64,000 nt of DNA, taken from contig NZ_QGGV01000013.1 in NCBI RefSeq assembly GCF_003148765.1, positions 1 through 64,000 of the forward strand, read 5' to 3'. This stretch comes from Silicimonas algicola. GTDB taxonomy: Bacteria > Pseudomonadota > Alphaproteobacteria > Rhodobacterales > Rhodobacteraceae. The notes below the pieces were generated by a model that worked only from the letters and a program-made list of their open reading frames with translations, had not been told where the DNA came from and made no database searches. Positions 17,222 to 25,328 of this stretch are shown here, piece by piece; the first letter of the stretch is position 1; every line of letters begins with the position of its first letter. The position numbers and the translations under genes are program-made.

Positions 17222-18162
17222 AGCCGCCGCTTCACGTCGCGCACCAATTCGACGATGCGGCGCATTGCTGGCTCCGCTCGCACCTCCCGGACGGCACGCC
17301 GCTCGACAGGCTTTCGCCAGATGCACCCTGGGACGTGCCCGAGGGGACGACGGTCCTTCTGGTCGGGAACGGCAAGCTGCGCAGTCTCACGCGTGAAAAG
17401 CCGCAGTGGGCCGCAGACCTCTCATGGGTGCATGTGCGCCCAACGGGCATAGACGCGGCGCCCGAATGGCTGTTCGACGTTCCGGTTCTCACGATTTCGC
17501 GCGGCGCTGCGGCCACGGCAATCGCGGAGTATGTGCTTGCGGCGATGCTGCAGGCGGAGAAGCGTCTTCCAGACATACAGGTCAAGCAAGCGTCCGAGTG
17601 GGCGCCGAGACAGGTCGGCGCACTGGCTGGCAAGAGCCTGGGCCTTTTCGGCTTCGGAGAGATCGGACAAGCCGTCGCATCGCTTGCACAAGCGTTCGGG
17701 ATGACAGTCCGGGCCACGCGGAGACGTGCGGTTTCCTCCGGTTCAGCGGTTGAACTGGTCTCCCTGCCGGAGCTTTGCGCGCTCAGCGACCACCTTGTGC
17801 TTTGCGCGCCGCTTACCGAAGAGACGCGCAACCTCTTCGACAAGACGACGTTCTCGCAGTGTCGTCCCGGACAGCATTTCGTCAACGTGGCGCGGGGCGG
17901 GCTCGTCGTGCCCGAGGCGCTGCGCGAAGCTCTCGACGGGCCCGTCGCGCGGGCCACTCTCGACGTCTGGACGGAAGAGCCACCGCCCGACGGACACTGG
18001 GTCTACACGCATCCCCGAGTTTGCCTGACCCCGCATTGCTCGTCCTCCGGTCCTTCCACGACACTGCGTTTGCAGCAGATACTCGAAAATAACCTCGGGG
18101 CTTGGCTTGCGGGACGCGTCGAGGACATGACCGGCAAGGTTGCACGCGACGGTCGCTATTGA
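17218..18162 (+). CDS. D-isomer-specific 2-hydroxyacid dehydrogenase
   Basis: This 314-residue protein has the NAD-binding GFGEIG motif near residue 143, the catalytic arginine in NVARGGLVV, the glutamate in WTEEPPP and the histidine in TPHCSS. It interconverts a 2-hydroxyacid and a 2-oxoacid with NAD(P)H. It is translationally coupled to the LacI-type regulator (4-bp overlap). It probably handles an intermediate of the divergent catabolic operon, whose two enolase-superfamily enzymes also act on hydroxy acids. Confidence 0.8.
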   Translation: MKPPLHVAHQFDDAAHCWLRSHLPDGTPLDRLSPDAPWDVPEGTTVLLVGNGKLRSLTREKPQWAADLSWVHVRPTGIDAAPEWLFDVPVLTISRGAAATAIAEYVLAAMLQAEKRLPDIQVKQASEWAPRQVGALAGKSLGLFGFGEIGQAVASLAQAFGMTVRATRRRAVSSGSAVELVSLPELCALSDHLVLCAPLTEETRNLFDKTTFSQCRPGQHFVNVARGGLVVPEALREALDGPVARATLDVWTEEPPPDGHWVYTHPRVCLTPHCSSSGPSTTLRLQQILENNLGAWLAGRVEDMTGKVARDGRY

Positions 18163-18310
18163 TGAAGCGGATGCCCGGCTTGAGTGTGCTGCCGGATTAG
18201 CACGGGGCGGTCTCCTCAAGGATCCACATGTGGATATCGGGCAGGCCCGTCCCCGGTCGGCCACTCGGAGAAGCGGCCGACCGGGAAGAACGCGTAATGC
18301 ATCGGCGCGA

Positions 18311-19156
18311 TCAGTTGCTTTGGGTTTGCTCCCCTGCGGTTCCGGACGAATTCCCCGAAGCTTCGCTCGACTGGCTTCCGGAAGTGCCGCCGGTCGCTTC
18401 ACCGCCGGACGTCTGACCACCCGAGGTGTTGTTGGAGGTGTCCGCGGCGTTGGGTTCATTGCCGGAGGCGGCGGCGCCGCTGCTCTGCTGCTCGACCGGC
18501 CGACCCGTGGGATCGTAGAGGACGATGTCGGCACCCTCGCTCAGTCGTGTCCGAATGTCCTGTAGCGCCTGCTGACGCAGGTATTGCTCGATCTGCGGAC
18601 GCACTTCCTCGAGCGGCGGAAGCTCCTGGCTCCCTTCCGACTGAGCCTGATCGTAGGCCTGCTGAACGGCCTCGTCAGTCACGACGCCAGCCGTCTCGCG
18701 GTCGATCCAGACCTGCACCATCGCATCGTCCGCTGCCGTCACCGTCGCGCCGTCGACGAGGGCGACGACTTCGGGATCATCGGCGAGGTTCTGGCTGCGG
18801 GCGTCCTCGAGGATGAGCTCGCGAAAGATCAACTGCTCCAGCGCCATCGGCACCAGCATCTGCGGCGGCTGCGATTGCAGCTGCGGTGGGAGCATGCCGA
18901 TAAAGCTCATGACGTCCGACCCGCGGATTTCTGCCTCGCCCACCGTCGCGACGACGGTGTCCTCCTGCTGATCGCCGCCCGTCTGACCGGAGTCTGTCGC
19001 TGACTGCGAGGACTGCTGTTGCGTCGTGTCCTGGGCGGGTGTCGTGGACTGATCCGTCTGGCCCGTCTCCTGCGCAAGGGCGGCGCCACTTACGAGAGGA
19101 AGGCTCAGGAGCGCCGCGAGGGCTGTGCTGCGGATCTCAATATTTGCTATCTTCAT
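18311..19156 (-). CDS. Periplasmic SurA/PrsA-like protein lacking a recognisable PPIase domain
   Basis: The protein has 281 residues. A signal peptide at 1-30 ends in GAALA. A Gln/Thr/Ser-rich linker of about 45 residues follows, then a helical SurA-N-like region (TVGEAEIRGSDVMSFIGML, LEQLIFRELILEDARSQNL, a bundle ending EQYLRQQALQDI) and a long Ser/Gly/Thr/Gln-rich tail. The parvulin rotamase domain normally inserted in such foldases is not visible, so a chaperone role without isomerase activity is likely. The start at 19156 has a perfect AAGGAGA. An EcfG-type promoter ends about 33 nt upstream, linking it to the general stress response. Confidence 0.65.
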   Translation of the reverse strand: MKIANIEIRSTALAALLSLPLVSGAALAQETGQTDQSTTPAQDTTQQQSSQSATDSGQTGGDQQEDTVVATVGEAEIRGSDVMSFIGMLPPQLQSQPPQMLVPMALEQLIFRELILEDARSQNLADDPEVVALVDGATVTAADDAMVQVWIDRETAGVVTDEAVQQAYDQAQSEGSQELPPLEEVRPQIEQYLRQQALQDIRTRLSEGADIVLYDPTGRPVEQQSSGAAASGNEPNAADTSNNTSGGQTSGGEATGGTSGSQSSEASGNSSGTAGEQTQSN

Positions 19157-19188
19157 GTCGGTCTCCTTTTCTTGCGTATGGTCACTCC

Positions 19189-19213
19189 AACAGGTCGAAC
19201 CGCTGCACGTTCC
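19189..19213 (-). promoter_or_regulatory. EcfG-type promoter for the SurA-like gene
   Basis: Minus strand GGAAC (19213-19209), 16 nt, TGTT (19192-19189), with the start codon at 19156. It matches the pattern at 336, 4783, 21111 and 42127 exactly. Confidence 0.65.
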
Positions 19214-19247
19214 GAGATTTCGGGATAATTGCCTCACGTCTTCGCTA

Positions 19248-20453
19248 CTAATCGGTTGAGCTTACCTGACGATCGAGCGCGTCCATGTCGGTCGAGTTGC
19301 TCAGCATCAGCGCGAAGGGCCGCAGAGACTGCACATGTGCGCAGATGATCATCGCCGCCATCGTGATCGGCACGGCGAGGATTGCCCCCGCGATGCCCCA
19401 GACCCAACCCCAGACAAGAAGCGCGATCAGGATCACGAGCGAGGAGAGCGACACCTGTCGGCCCTGAACCCGCGGGTCGACATAGTTTCCCATCACCTGC
19501 TCGATGACGAAGATGCCGACGCCGACGGCGAAGGCGGTGCCGGGATCCTTCTGAACAAAGGCATAGATTACCGGCAGCACCCCTGCGACCAACGACCCGA
19601 AGGTAGGGATGAAGTTCATCAGCACTGCCAGCAGCGCCCACACCACCAGCAGGTCTATGCCGAACAGCCAGAGCCAGCCGGCGTAGAGCGCTGCGGTGAC
19701 GACGCCGAGAAGGGTCCGCGTGAGAAGATAGCGTCGAAGCCGGTCGGCGATGATGGCGGTGGAGTCTGCTGCCTTCCGGCTTGCCGACGCGGCAAGGACG
19801 TTTTCCGTCTTCTCGCGCCAGCGGGGTGCCTCGATCAGCATGATGAGCGTAAGGAAGAACACCAGCACCGCCGCCCCCAGGGTCGCGCCGGCTGCGCCAA
19901 GTATCTGCATGGCAGTTCCCGATGCCCAGTCGCCGAGCCTGCTCACCAAGGATTGCAGCGCGCCCGAGAACAGATCGCTAAACCTGCCGGAGGACACTCG
20001 AGTGTCGGACGTAGCGTCACCTGCAGCGAGGGAAGAGGCGTCGCTCTCCGTGGCGGTCGCGCCCGCACCTGCCGCGACATCCGCGGACCCGCCCTGTGGA
20101 TCGGACCCGGACCCGAACTGCGGCAGAAGCGAGCCGGCGTTGGCGTTTGAGAACGGAAATCGTTCGACGACCTGCTGGGCGGCCATCGAGATGAGGCCGA
20201 TGAAGACCAGCAATGCGACCAGGATGGCGCCCATCGCCGCGACGTGGCCGAGCCAGCTGATCTTCTCCGGCATCCGCTCTGCAACCCATCGATCCAGGGG
20301 TTCGACGAGCAGCGCGAGAAACATCGAGAAGACGATCGGGACCATGAAGGTCGCCGTCGCGTGAAGGGCCCAGCCCGCAAGAATGACCGTGATGACGACG
20401 AGCAGCCACAAACGTGTGCGGGACGGCGGAAGGCGGGACGCTTCGGAGTTCAT
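19248..20453 (-). CDS. AI-2E family transporter (PerM-like membrane protein)
   Basis: This protein of about 401 residues has two N-terminal helices (LWLLVVITVILAGWAL, MVPIVFSMFLALLVEPLD) and a hydrophilic insert of about 75 residues rich in Ala, Ser, Asp and Gly near 100-180. The rest is the conserved permease-like half with LLGVVTAALYAGWLWLFG, NFIPTFGSLVAGVLPVIY, NYVDPRVQGRQVSLSSLV and AVPITMAAMII. This is the AI-2E/PerM/UPF0118 family of exporters or channels of uncertain substrate. No good Shine-Dalgarno precedes ATG 20453. An in-frame methionine at 20624 would give a longer but atypical N-terminus. Confidence 0.75.
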   Translation of the reverse strand: MNSEASRLPPSRTRLWLLVVITVILAGWALHATATFMVPIVFSMFLALLVEPLDRWVAERMPEKISWLGHVAAMGAILVALLVFIGLISMAAQQVVERFPFSNANAGSLLPQFGSGSDPQGGSADVAAGAGATATESDASSLAAGDATSDTRVSSGRFSDLFSGALQSLVSRLGDWASGTAMQILGAAGATLGAAVLVFFLTLIMLIEAPRWREKTENVLAASASRKAADSTAIIADRLRRYLLTRTLLGVVTAALYAGWLWLFGIDLLVVWALLAVLMNFIPTFGSLVAGVLPVIYAFVQKDPGTAFAVGVGIFVIEQVMGNYVDPRVQGRQVSLSSLVILIALLVWGWVWGIAGAILAVPITMAAMIICAHVQSLRPFALMLSNSTDMDALDRQVSSTD

Positions 20454-20766
20454 CTGCGCAACACACCGGTGATCGAACCCGTACCGTCCCGGTTGAAGTG
20501 ACGCGTTGCCGAAAGGCAAGCGGCTGAAGCGAACTCTAGGTGTTTCATCGATCTCTCTCTCCGTGATGGCTTCGTCGGTCGACACCGGACTGCATGGCAT
20601 GGAAGGCGCCAGGCATCCGGTCATTTCAGCTGAACTGACGTTGGTCGAGGGTGGCCACTACCTTGATGCGAGTCAGTGGAAGTTCCGTACGACGGAGCCC
20701 CACGGCGTCGCGGGTGGCATTCCCGATCCCGGCGCTCGTCGGACCATGCGCCGCTTGGAGGTTCCA
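20454..20766. other. Intergenic region with no intact gene
   Basis: The region probably contains the decayed 3' part of the cytochrome c gene that starts at 21066. Short out-of-frame matches such as AWSDE in minus-frame translation look like the WSDEEF motif that follows the NITPD motif in such cytochromes. No intact frame remains. Confidence 0.4.
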
Positions 20767-21066
20767 TCAGCTGATCCTTGTTTCCTCGTCGGGCGTGATG
20801 TTCCCGAAGTACATGTCGCCGAAGTCTGTGGGCACCGCCGGTCCGCCCGCGAACGCCTCCCCGCCACGGACGGCAGGGCAAGGGCAAGCGATGCTAATGC
20901 CCGCAGCAGCGAGCCGGTCACCCTGTTCGATCAGGCCCGGGTCTGTGGCGTCGGGGGAGGGACGTGCGACCTCATCTATCTCGGAGCGCCAGGTCAGGGC
21001 ACACGCTCCTGCCGCGAGAAGGACGAGGACACCCATCAATCCGCCGACGACGTTGCGTGTCTTCAT
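20767..21066 (-). pseudogene. Truncated cytochrome c-like gene with destroyed haem motif
   Basis: The 99 codons begin with a membrane or signal segment (NVVGGLMGVLVLLAAGACA). They continue with LIEQGDRLAAAGISIACPCPA, GGEAFAGGPAVPTDFGDMYFGNITPDEETRIS and a premature stop. The end matches the first half of alcohol-dehydrogenase-type cytochrome c subunits (family pattern: GEPFAGG...FGTIYSTNITPD). Where those proteins have CxxCH the sequence reads CPCPA, so haem cannot be attached covalently in the usual way. The frame then stops early. The gene keeps an intact AGGAGG and an EcfG-type promoter, so decay may be recent. Confidence 0.6.
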
Positions 21067-21086
21067 GGACGACCTCCTGTCTCGCT

Positions 21087-21111
21087 AACAGGCTGCAAAC
21101 CGCAATGTTCC
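21087..21111 (-). promoter_or_regulatory. EcfG-type promoter for the cytochrome c remnant
   Basis: Minus strand GGAAC (21111-21107), 16 nt, TGTT (21090-21087), 21 nt before the ATG at 21066. It is another exact GGAAC-N16-TGTT match. Confidence 0.6.
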
Positions 21112-21467
21112 CCCGAGGGACCTGGGCGAAATTTGGACCGGCACAGCCCCGTACCGTAAGAGCTGTTCGAGGCGCTCCTTCCTCACACCACCTTCGTTAT
21201 TGCACAGGCGGCGCTCTCACCCTGCCGAGCTCAATTCTCACGTTCAGTGCATCGGAGATGCTTCACAACAGTGGCGCGCCTTAGCACCGAGCGCCCTCCG
21301 AACCTCTGGCGTCACAACTTATCCGCGAAGGTTTCACCCCATGGCCATGATGGCGGCGAGTTCGGCTGCAAGTGTCGTGACAGTCGTTTCCGAGTTTCCT
21401 GTTCAAGCAATGAAGCCATGATTGGGCGCCACTCAAGCCGCCCTGCGCAGAACATGAGAGACAGACA
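21112..21467. other. Intergenic region, nothing recognised
   Basis: No frame with a ribosome binding site and no motif was found in these 356 bases. Confidence 0.5.
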
Positions 21468-21692
21468 ATGGACATCTACTTTCTCGTCGGGCTGACGTCT
21501 CCCCTGGCTGGCCTTGCAGCCTTTGCACTGCTGATCCGGATCCTTCGGAAAACCCATCTGGAGCGTCAGGCCATGCAGCAGGCGTATTCCGGTATTGAGT
21601 GCCTGCGAGCTGGTTCGGATCTCGCTCGACGTCGCAGCCGTGCGATGTTCTCGCACAGAACGTACTCGCGCAACTTCAGCAAAGCTGCCTGA
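21468..21692 (+). CDS. Possible small membrane protein
   Basis: This 74-codon frame has one clear transmembrane helix (IYFLVGLTSPLAGLAAFALLIR) followed by a basic tail. The Shine-Dalgarno is weak. I do not recognise the family, and the frame could be spurious. It is convergent with the response regulator gene downstream. Confidence 0.3.
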   Translation: MDIYFLVGLTSPLAGLAAFALLIRILRKTHLERQAMQQAYSGIECLRAGSDLARRRSRAMFSHRTYSRNFSKAA

Positions 21693-21758
21693 GGTTACGC
21701 GATCGCCGCACCATCTCAAATCAGGTTACTTTGACAGGACCCGGAACGTTCGCGGGAC

Positions 21759-22478
21759 CTAGGGGCCAGGGTCGAAAACATACCCGATACCGCGCACGGT
21801 GCGGATAAGGCTCGGCTTCTGCGGGTTGCGTTCAATCTTGCGCCGTAGCCGCGAGATGCGGATGTCTATGCTGCGGTCGAAGGGATCCCAAGATCGGTCG
21901 TGCGCCTGTTCCAGGATCTGGTCGCGGTTCAGAACGCGTCCACGGTTTTCGGCGAAAAGCTTCAAGAGCCTGAACTCCATGGCAGTCAGGGGGAGCTCTT
22001 GCCCCTCACCATCGATCATCCTGGCTCCGTCGAGATCGAGGGTAAAGTCGCCGAACGGCACGGTCCGCCTGGCAGAGCCGAAGGACTCGGCCGGAGCCGC
22101 GCCAGCACCATTGGAACGGCGGCGAAGGACCGCCTTGATCCGTGCTTCCAGTTCGCGCAGGTCAAACGGCTTTCCAAGATAGTCGTCTGCTCCCATCTCG
22201 AGACCGATAATCCGGTCCACCGTCTCGCCGGCCGCCGTCAGCATCACCACGGGCACGTCTTCCGAGACCCGGAGCGCACGAAGCGCGGTAAGGCCGTCTT
22301 CGTCAGGCATGTTTATGTCGAGGAGGATCAGGTCGGGAGGCTCTGCCTCTATCGCCTCGCGGAGGGCGTTGGCGTCGGCGGCCAATGCGACGCGGAAGCC
22401 GCGCTTGATGAGATATTCCTGCAGCATCTCGCGCAGATCACGCTCGTCGTCGCAAACGAGGATGAGTGGCTGGCTCAT
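21759..22478 (-). CDS. OmpR-family response regulator
   Basis: The protein has 239 residues. The receiver domain has the acidic pair D10/D11, phospho-acceptor D54, T81 and K103. The winged-helix output domain runs from about 145 with LTAMEFRLLKLFAENRGRVL, RSIDIRISRLRRKIE and the terminal IRTVRGIGYVF. It is a DNA-binding regulator phosphorylated by the hybrid kinase encoded immediately upstream, with which it shares an ATGA overlap. Confidence 0.9.
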   Translation of the reverse strand: MSQPLILVCDDERDLREMLQEYLIKRGFRVALAADANALREAIEAEPPDLILLDINMPDEDGLTALRALRVSEDVPVVMLTAAGETVDRIIGLEMGADDYLGKPFDLRELEARIKAVLRRRSNGAGAAPAESFGSARRTVPFGDFTLDLDGARMIDGEGQELPLTAMEFRLLKLFAENRGRVLNRDQILEQAHDRSWDPFDRSIDIRISRLRRKIERNPQKPSLIRTVRGIGYVFDPGP

Positions 22479-24691
22479 GTCGGCGCACTCCTGATAAGGC
22501 GCGAGACGAACGCGCGGAGTTCCTTGGGCAAAACCGGTTTCTCGATGTACGGCTGCTCGACCTCGCTCAGAAAGGACTGCGAGCGTTTGCCCATGGTGTC
22601 TCCGGTAAGAAAGCCGATACGGCTGGCCAGTTCGGGACGGATAGCCGCGATGCCTTCAAAAACGCCGCGTCCATCCACGTCAGGCATGTTGAGGTCGCTG
22701 AGGATGGCGTCGTACGTGCGTTCCCGCAGAAGCTCGAGCCCTTTCCTCGCTTCGTAGACAGCATCGACTTCGTAGCCGGCGCGCTGCAGTATCTCGGCGT
22801 TCAGATCAGCGACTTCTGGTTCATCGTCAATGACGAGGACGCGTCTGGTCGAACCTGCCCAGGGCGTCGGTTCGACGCTATCGCCGCTTCTGAACGAAGC
22901 TGCATTGCGGGGCAGCGTCACCACGAATTTCGCACCTCCACCTTCGCGCGCCCCGACAGAGATCTCGCCACCATGAGCCGCGACGATCCGGTGGCTCATG
23001 GCTAGCCCTATGCCTGTCCCCTTCCCAACTCCCTTGGTGGTGAAGAACGGTTCGAAGACCCGGGCGGCGATCTGCTCGGGCACGCCTGGCCCGTCATCGG
23101 CGACGGTGATCCGCGTGCCGCCGTCGCCTGTTGCCTCCGACGTCACCCAGATATGTCCCGGCCGGCCGGTTTCCGCGATGGCTTGTGCTGAATTGAGGAC
23201 AAGATTGATGATCAACTGCGTCAGCTGGTCGGGATCGGCCCATATGGGCTGTGCGGCGGGGTCGCGCCGCGTGACGATCGTCACCGCATAGAGCGCGTCG
23301 CCGTAGCTCGAGACTTCGACGGCGGTCTCGATAACCTCACCTACGTCGGTCTCCTCCATCCGGGTCGGCGCTTGACGCGCCATGCTGAGGAACGTCTTCA
23401 CGATTTTCGAGCAGCGCTCAGCGGCTTCCGAGATCTTGCGCGTCTTTCGAAGGATGTCCGGTTCCAGTCCTTCGTCCTGAAGCATCATGGCGTGACCAAC
23501 CACCACTGAAAGTGGGTTGTTCAGTTCGTGCGCGACGCCCGCCATGAGTCCTCCTAGCGCCATCATCTTCTCGTTCTGGAAAGTCTGATCCCGGCGGCGG
23601 TCCAACTCGGTCTCGATCTCGAGAAGATGCGTGAGATCACGCAAGAAGGTGACAAGGACTTCTTCCCCGTTCCACTCCGTCAGGCGACCCGAGACCGCAG
23701 CGAAGAAGGGCGTGCCTTCGGCGTTCTTGAGCCGGACCCGGTAGTCCAGGACCGCATCGTCCCGCCGGAGCGCAGCCAGAAAGCCGGCGCGGTCCTTTAC
23801 GTCGACGTAGAAATCGCAAGCGTTGAGCGACGGACCGAGCATATCGACCAGTTCGGGGCTGCGGTAGATGATCTCACCGGTATCAGCGCGATTCATCAGG
23901 ACGGGCGCCGGGAACGCCTCGACAACCTGTCGGATCAGGGCCTCGCGTTCCAGCACCTCGGTCAGATCGGTGATCGACGAGACCACGCATATTTCGCCTC
24001 CGAACTCGGTCACTACGCCGGAGAGCGAGACGGAAAGAGGGGAGCCGTCGATGCTGCGCGCGCGGGAAAGGAAGTCCTCGACCTTTCCATGCTCCTTCAA
24101 AAGCGCAACATACTCTTCACGTCGGGACTGATCGAAGTAGAAGTCTATGGCGTACTCTGCCTCGCCCATCATTTCGCGCGCGGCCTTGGACATGTAGACG
24201 ACCTTGCCGTCGTCCAGCCGCGCCATGCAGACCGGGATCGGATTGGCGTCGAGGATTGAGGCCAGAAGGGTGGCGCGGTCGTCGGCCAGTTGTTCGGCCT
24301 TGTACCGGTCGGTCACGTCCGAGCGGGTGACGAGGAAGCCCCCGGACCGTGTCGGGTGATACGAGACTTCGAAGTAGCGCCCGTTCTGCTGCCGAATCTC
24401 GGTTTTCTGGGCGTGGGTGTCGCGGAACTGTTCCGAAACCGTCTCCCAATCTTCGCCGCTTTCATGCTCGGGCGCGACAACTCCGCGTTCCACGCACCCT
24501 TGGATCAGGTCGCGCCAATGCAGCCCGGGCCGGACCAGGTCGCCAACCGGCCCCAGAAGTTGTTTGTAGCGCTGGTTGTAGAAAACAAGCCGTTCGTCCC
24601 TGTCGTAGACGGCGACGCCTTCCGCCAGCGACTCGAATGCGTCCGCCAGCACGTCGGGCGAGAGTGAGGAAAGGTCCGGCTCACTTGTCAT
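22475..24691 (-). CDS. Hybrid PAS histidine kinase with C-terminal receiver
   Basis: This 738-residue protein is apparently soluble. Three PAS-like modules are visible (about 15-130, 140-250 and 255-355). They are followed by a HisKA domain with GVAHELNNPLS (H388), a HATPase_c domain with DDGPGVPEQIA and FFTTKGVGKGTGIGL, and a receiver domain from about 610 (VIDDEPEVADL, phospho-acceptor in LSDLNMPD). No transmembrane segment is present, so the signal is cytoplasmic. It is co-transcribed with the OmpR-type regulator. Its PAS and kinase core resembles the orphan kinase at 31858-33306, suggesting duplication. Confidence 0.85.
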   Translation of the reverse strand: MTSEPDLSSLSPDVLADAFESLAEGVAVYDRDERLVFYNQRYKQLLGPVGDLVRPGLHWRDLIQGCVERGVVAPEHESGEDWETVSEQFRDTHAQKTEIRQQNGRYFEVSYHPTRSGGFLVTRSDVTDRYKAEQLADDRATLLASILDANPIPVCMARLDDGKVVYMSKAAREMMGEAEYAIDFYFDQSRREEYVALLKEHGKVEDFLSRARSIDGSPLSVSLSGVVTEFGGEICVVSSITDLTEVLEREALIRQVVEAFPAPVLMNRADTGEIIYRSPELVDMLGPSLNACDFYVDVKDRAGFLAALRRDDAVLDYRVRLKNAEGTPFFAAVSGRLTEWNGEEVLVTFLRDLTHLLEIETELDRRRDQTFQNEKMMALGGLMAGVAHELNNPLSVVVGHAMMLQDEGLEPDILRKTRKISEAAERCSKIVKTFLSMARQAPTRMEETDVGEVIETAVEVSSYGDALYAVTIVTRRDPAAQPIWADPDQLTQLIINLVLNSAQAIAETGRPGHIWVTSEATGDGGTRITVADDGPGVPEQIAARVFEPFFTTKGVGKGTGIGLAMSHRIVAAHGGEISVGAREGGGAKFVVTLPRNAASFRSGDSVEPTPWAGSTRRVLVIDDEPEVADLNAEILQRAGYEVDAVYEARKGLELLRERTYDAILSDLNMPDVDGRGVFEGIAAIRPELASRIGFLTGDTMGKRSQSFLSEVEQPYIEKPVLPKELRAFVSRLIRSAPT

Positions 24692-24963
24692 GGGTGCACG
24701 CTAAGTCCTCCCTGTTTCAACGTGATTTCTGATCCTGCCGCGAATGTTTCAATTGTAACGGCTTCCGGTCCCCCGCGCTCAAGAATTTCTGTCGAGGGGC
24801 CTGAGAACGCAGCGAATACGTCTTCCAGACTCGAATTTCTTCTCCCTCATCAATTGAAACAGGGATCCTCGGTTTCGGACAACCGACTGCAACATCGTGC
24901 CCTCAGAAAGGATGCATCGGAAACACGATGGCCGCGAGGTGGCCAAGAACTGAGGGAAAGACG
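24692..24963. other. Divergent intergenic region, no gene
   Basis: This region separates the kinase (minus) from the DUF1127 gene (plus) and should hold both promoters. No GGAAC-type site is present here. The complementary segments GTTTCAATTG and CAATTGAAAC (near 24747 and 24854) form a long-range inverted repeat of unknown meaning. Confidence 0.4.
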
Positions 24964-25185
24964 ATGACGACAATGACAGTAAGTGCCGCGAAACCAAGAC
25001 GCTTGCCGGGCTTGCACGGGACCCTTTCGGAACTGGCCCTGCGCTGGCGCGACCATCGGGAAGCACAGCGCGCCAAGCTCCATCTGAAGGGCCTGGACGA
25101 CCGCCTGATGCGCGACATCGGGCTGCCGCCCAACCGCCGCGACCCGGCCGTCGACCTGCTGCACAAGGCGCGCCTGACGTGGTAA
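24964..25185 (+). CDS. DUF1127-domain small protein
   Basis: This 73-residue basic protein has a C-terminal DUF1127 helix pair with AKLHLKGLDDRLMRDIGLPP, the family hallmark. The start at 24964 follows GAGGGAAAG. DUF1127 proteins in Rhodobacter (CcaF1) bind RNA and accompany CcsR small RNAs under singlet-oxygen and heat stress control. This homologue lies just upstream of the CysK-Grx gene and about 2 kb from a CCTCCT-containing terminator. Confidence 0.75.
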   Translation: MTTMTVSAAKPRRLPGLHGTLSELALRWRDHREAQRAKLHLKGLDDRLMRDIGLPPNRRDPAVDLLHKARLTW

Positions 25186-25328
25186 TCTCCTTTCGAGAGC
25201 GTAAGCGCATTTCGGGCCCGCCCGACACGCGATGGCGCGATAGCCTGCGCGGCACCAACTTCCACCGCTTTGTGCAGGATGCCTGACCCGGCGTCCTGCA
25301 CACATGCCTCGTCCTGAAAGCAATTCTC

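Noticed and set aside
24747-24863. GTTTCAATTG ... CAATTGAAAC inverted repeat as an operator pair
   Set aside because: The arms are about 100 nt apart with no known regulator binding such a site nearby. It could be chance, so it is noted but not called.
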